NCBI GenBank assembly: GCA_018711925.1
Contig: DVHR01000069.1
Span: forward strand, 62,001 to 126,000
Length of the DNA stretch: 64,000 nucleotides
Direction of reading: 5' to 3'
Source: Candidatus Coprenecus pullicola
GTDB taxonomy: Bacteria > Bacteroidota > Bacteroidia > Bacteroidales > UBA932
Shown here: in pieces, positions 63,259 through 64,000 of the stretch
Position numbering within the stretch: the first letter of the stretch is position 1
How the letters are laid out: the number at the start of each line of letters is the position of its first letter
Notes under the pieces: generated by a model
The model's database searches: none
Told to the model about the DNA's origin: nothing
The model's input: the letters and a program-made list of their open reading frames with translations, nothing else
Program-made: the position numbers and the translations under genes

Positions 63259-64000
63259 TTAGTATTGTCTCTTACCTTCTATAAAGTCAAAAGTAGAAAG
63301 AATATCGGCTTTTCCGTCCCCGACGGCGACCGTGAGCTCGAAATGGGCTGAGTTCTTATTGTCACAAGTGCTGACAGCCCACCCGTTCTCGTGGAGGTAG
63401 ATTGACTTGCCTCCGGCATTGATCATCGGCTCGATACAGATAGTCATACCCTTTAGGAGCTTCTTGCCGGTACCCGCCTTGCCGTAGTTGGGAACCTCAG
63501 GGTGCTCGTGCATATCCCTGCCGATTCCGTGTCCTACCATCTCGCGGACAACGGAGAAGCCGAAACTCTCGGTGTAAGACTGGACTGCATGTCCTATGTC
63601 CCCTATCCTGTTGCCGGCGACCGCTTTCTCTATACCGAGATAAAGGGACTCCTTGGTGACCTTGAGCAGACGTGCTGTCTCCTCGTCCACCTCACCTACC
63701 GGAAAGGTGTACGCTGAGTCACCATAGTAGCCTTTATATACGGTACCGCAGTCAACGGACACTATGTCGCCCTCCTTGAGTTTGTAGTCCGACGGGAAAC
63801 CGTGGACCACTACGTCATTGACGGAGACACAGAGAGTGTAGGGGAAGCCGCCGTATCCCAAGAAGCCCGGTTCCGCACCGTTGTCACGGATGAATGTCTC
63901 GGCAATCTTGTCGAGCTGCATGGTGGTGACACCGGGCGCAACGTGCCTGCCGACTTCCGCCAACGTCTTGGAGACGAGTATCGCATTCTCTCTGAGAATC
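63259..64000 (-). CDS. map: Methionine aminopeptidase type I (5' end outside the window)
   Basis: Removes the initiator methionine from new proteins. The visible 247 codons run to the right window edge; the frame stays open ([20 protein letters not shown]), so the start lies beyond 64000. The pita-bread fold metal ligands are present: [31 protein letters not shown] (two Asp), [20 protein letters not shown] (His) and TICIEPMI (Glu), plus a late Glu near AHFELTVAV. It precedes infA, the usual order at the end of the spc operon. Confidence 0.96.
   Translation of the reverse strand, partial: ILRENAILVSKTLAEVGRHVAPGVTTMQLDKIAETFIRDNGAEPGFLGYGGFPYTLCVSVNDVVVHGFPSDYKLKEGDIVSVDCGTVYKGYYGDSAYTFPVGEVDEETARLLKVTKESLYLGIEKAVAGNRIGDIGHAVQSYTESFGFSVVREMVGHGIGRDMHEHPEVPNYGKAGTGKKLLKGMTICIEPMINAGGKSIYLHENGWAVSTCDNKNSAHFELTVAVGDGKADILSTFDFIEGKRQY

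Overview
This 64 kb window is a chromosomal segment from a moderately GC-rich member of the Bacteroidales. The evidence is concordant: many start regions carry the Bacteroidetes -7 promoter box (TAnnTTTG, often with TTTG about 19-20 bp upstream); lipoproteins have the short lipobox with acidic residues after Cys; and the gene content is typical of the order (glsA/glsB glycine-lipid pair, DUF4837 and DUF3667 proteins, TGS-type nucleoside kinase, 6-bladed beta-propeller lipoprotein, iorA/iorB, RhuM and Rpn proteins). Base composition and gene content would fit Alistipes/Rikenellaceae-like gut bacteria, but the genus cannot be settled from the window. No prophage, complete insertion sequence, CRISPR array or rRNA gene was found.

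Layout. 1-4.0 kb is an accessory patch: two inverted copies of an about 80-bp dispersed repeat enclose a small membrane cytochrome-like gene, a Crp/Fnr regulator and a Fic protein with odd DNA repeats; a GNAT acetyltransferase follows. 4.1-8.3 kb holds a DUF3667 membrane protein, an SDR-VOC pair and an AT-richer RhuM gene. 8.4-9.6 kb is rpsP-rimM. 9.9-12.3 kb (minus) is ruvX-def-phosphohexomutase. 12.35-16.7 kb is an envelope/isoprenoid cluster (M23 peptidase, dxr, rseP, DUF4837). 16.7-18.4 kb is gltX enclosed by two tRNA-Glu genes with near-identical promoters, then rpsT, radC and upp. rpoN and glsA-glsB are divergent around 21.6 kb. 23.3-31.6 kb holds a SPOR/lipoprotein pair, miaB, an OsmC protein, ispF, a phosphodiesterase, an S9 peptidase, a PfkB sugar/nucleoside kinase and an Rpn nuclease with a repeat tail.

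31.7-36.3 kb contains de novo NAD synthesis: a single-frame NadC-NadA fusion plus nadB, separated by an aquaporin and a 0.5-kb intergenic stretch. 36.3-45.5 kb holds tsaE, comM/yifB, the mlaE-mlaF lipid transporter core, an ECF sigma factor with a membrane-anchored partner that also carries a beta-barrel, a TPR lipid-envelope-type protein, an EnvC-like activator and a metallo-beta-lactamase-fold hydrolase. 45.4-50.7 kb is uvrA and two nucleoside kinases. 50.7-53.5 kb (minus) is panC-panD-flippase-outer-membrane protein. 53.7-55.9 kb is iorA-iorB; then gpmI and two surface lipoproteins. 59.9-64 kb (minus) is the end of the ribosomal protein supercluster: map (cut by the window edge), infA, rpmJ, rpsM, rpsK, rpsD, rpoA, rplQ.

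The most interesting items are the NadC-NadA fusion, the tRNA-Glu/gltX sandwich, the anti-sigma/beta-barrel hybrid, the Fic linker repeats that reappear in the Fic promoter, and a set of genes whose promoter -7 box lies only 4-7 nt before the start codon, which predicts leaderless mRNAs.
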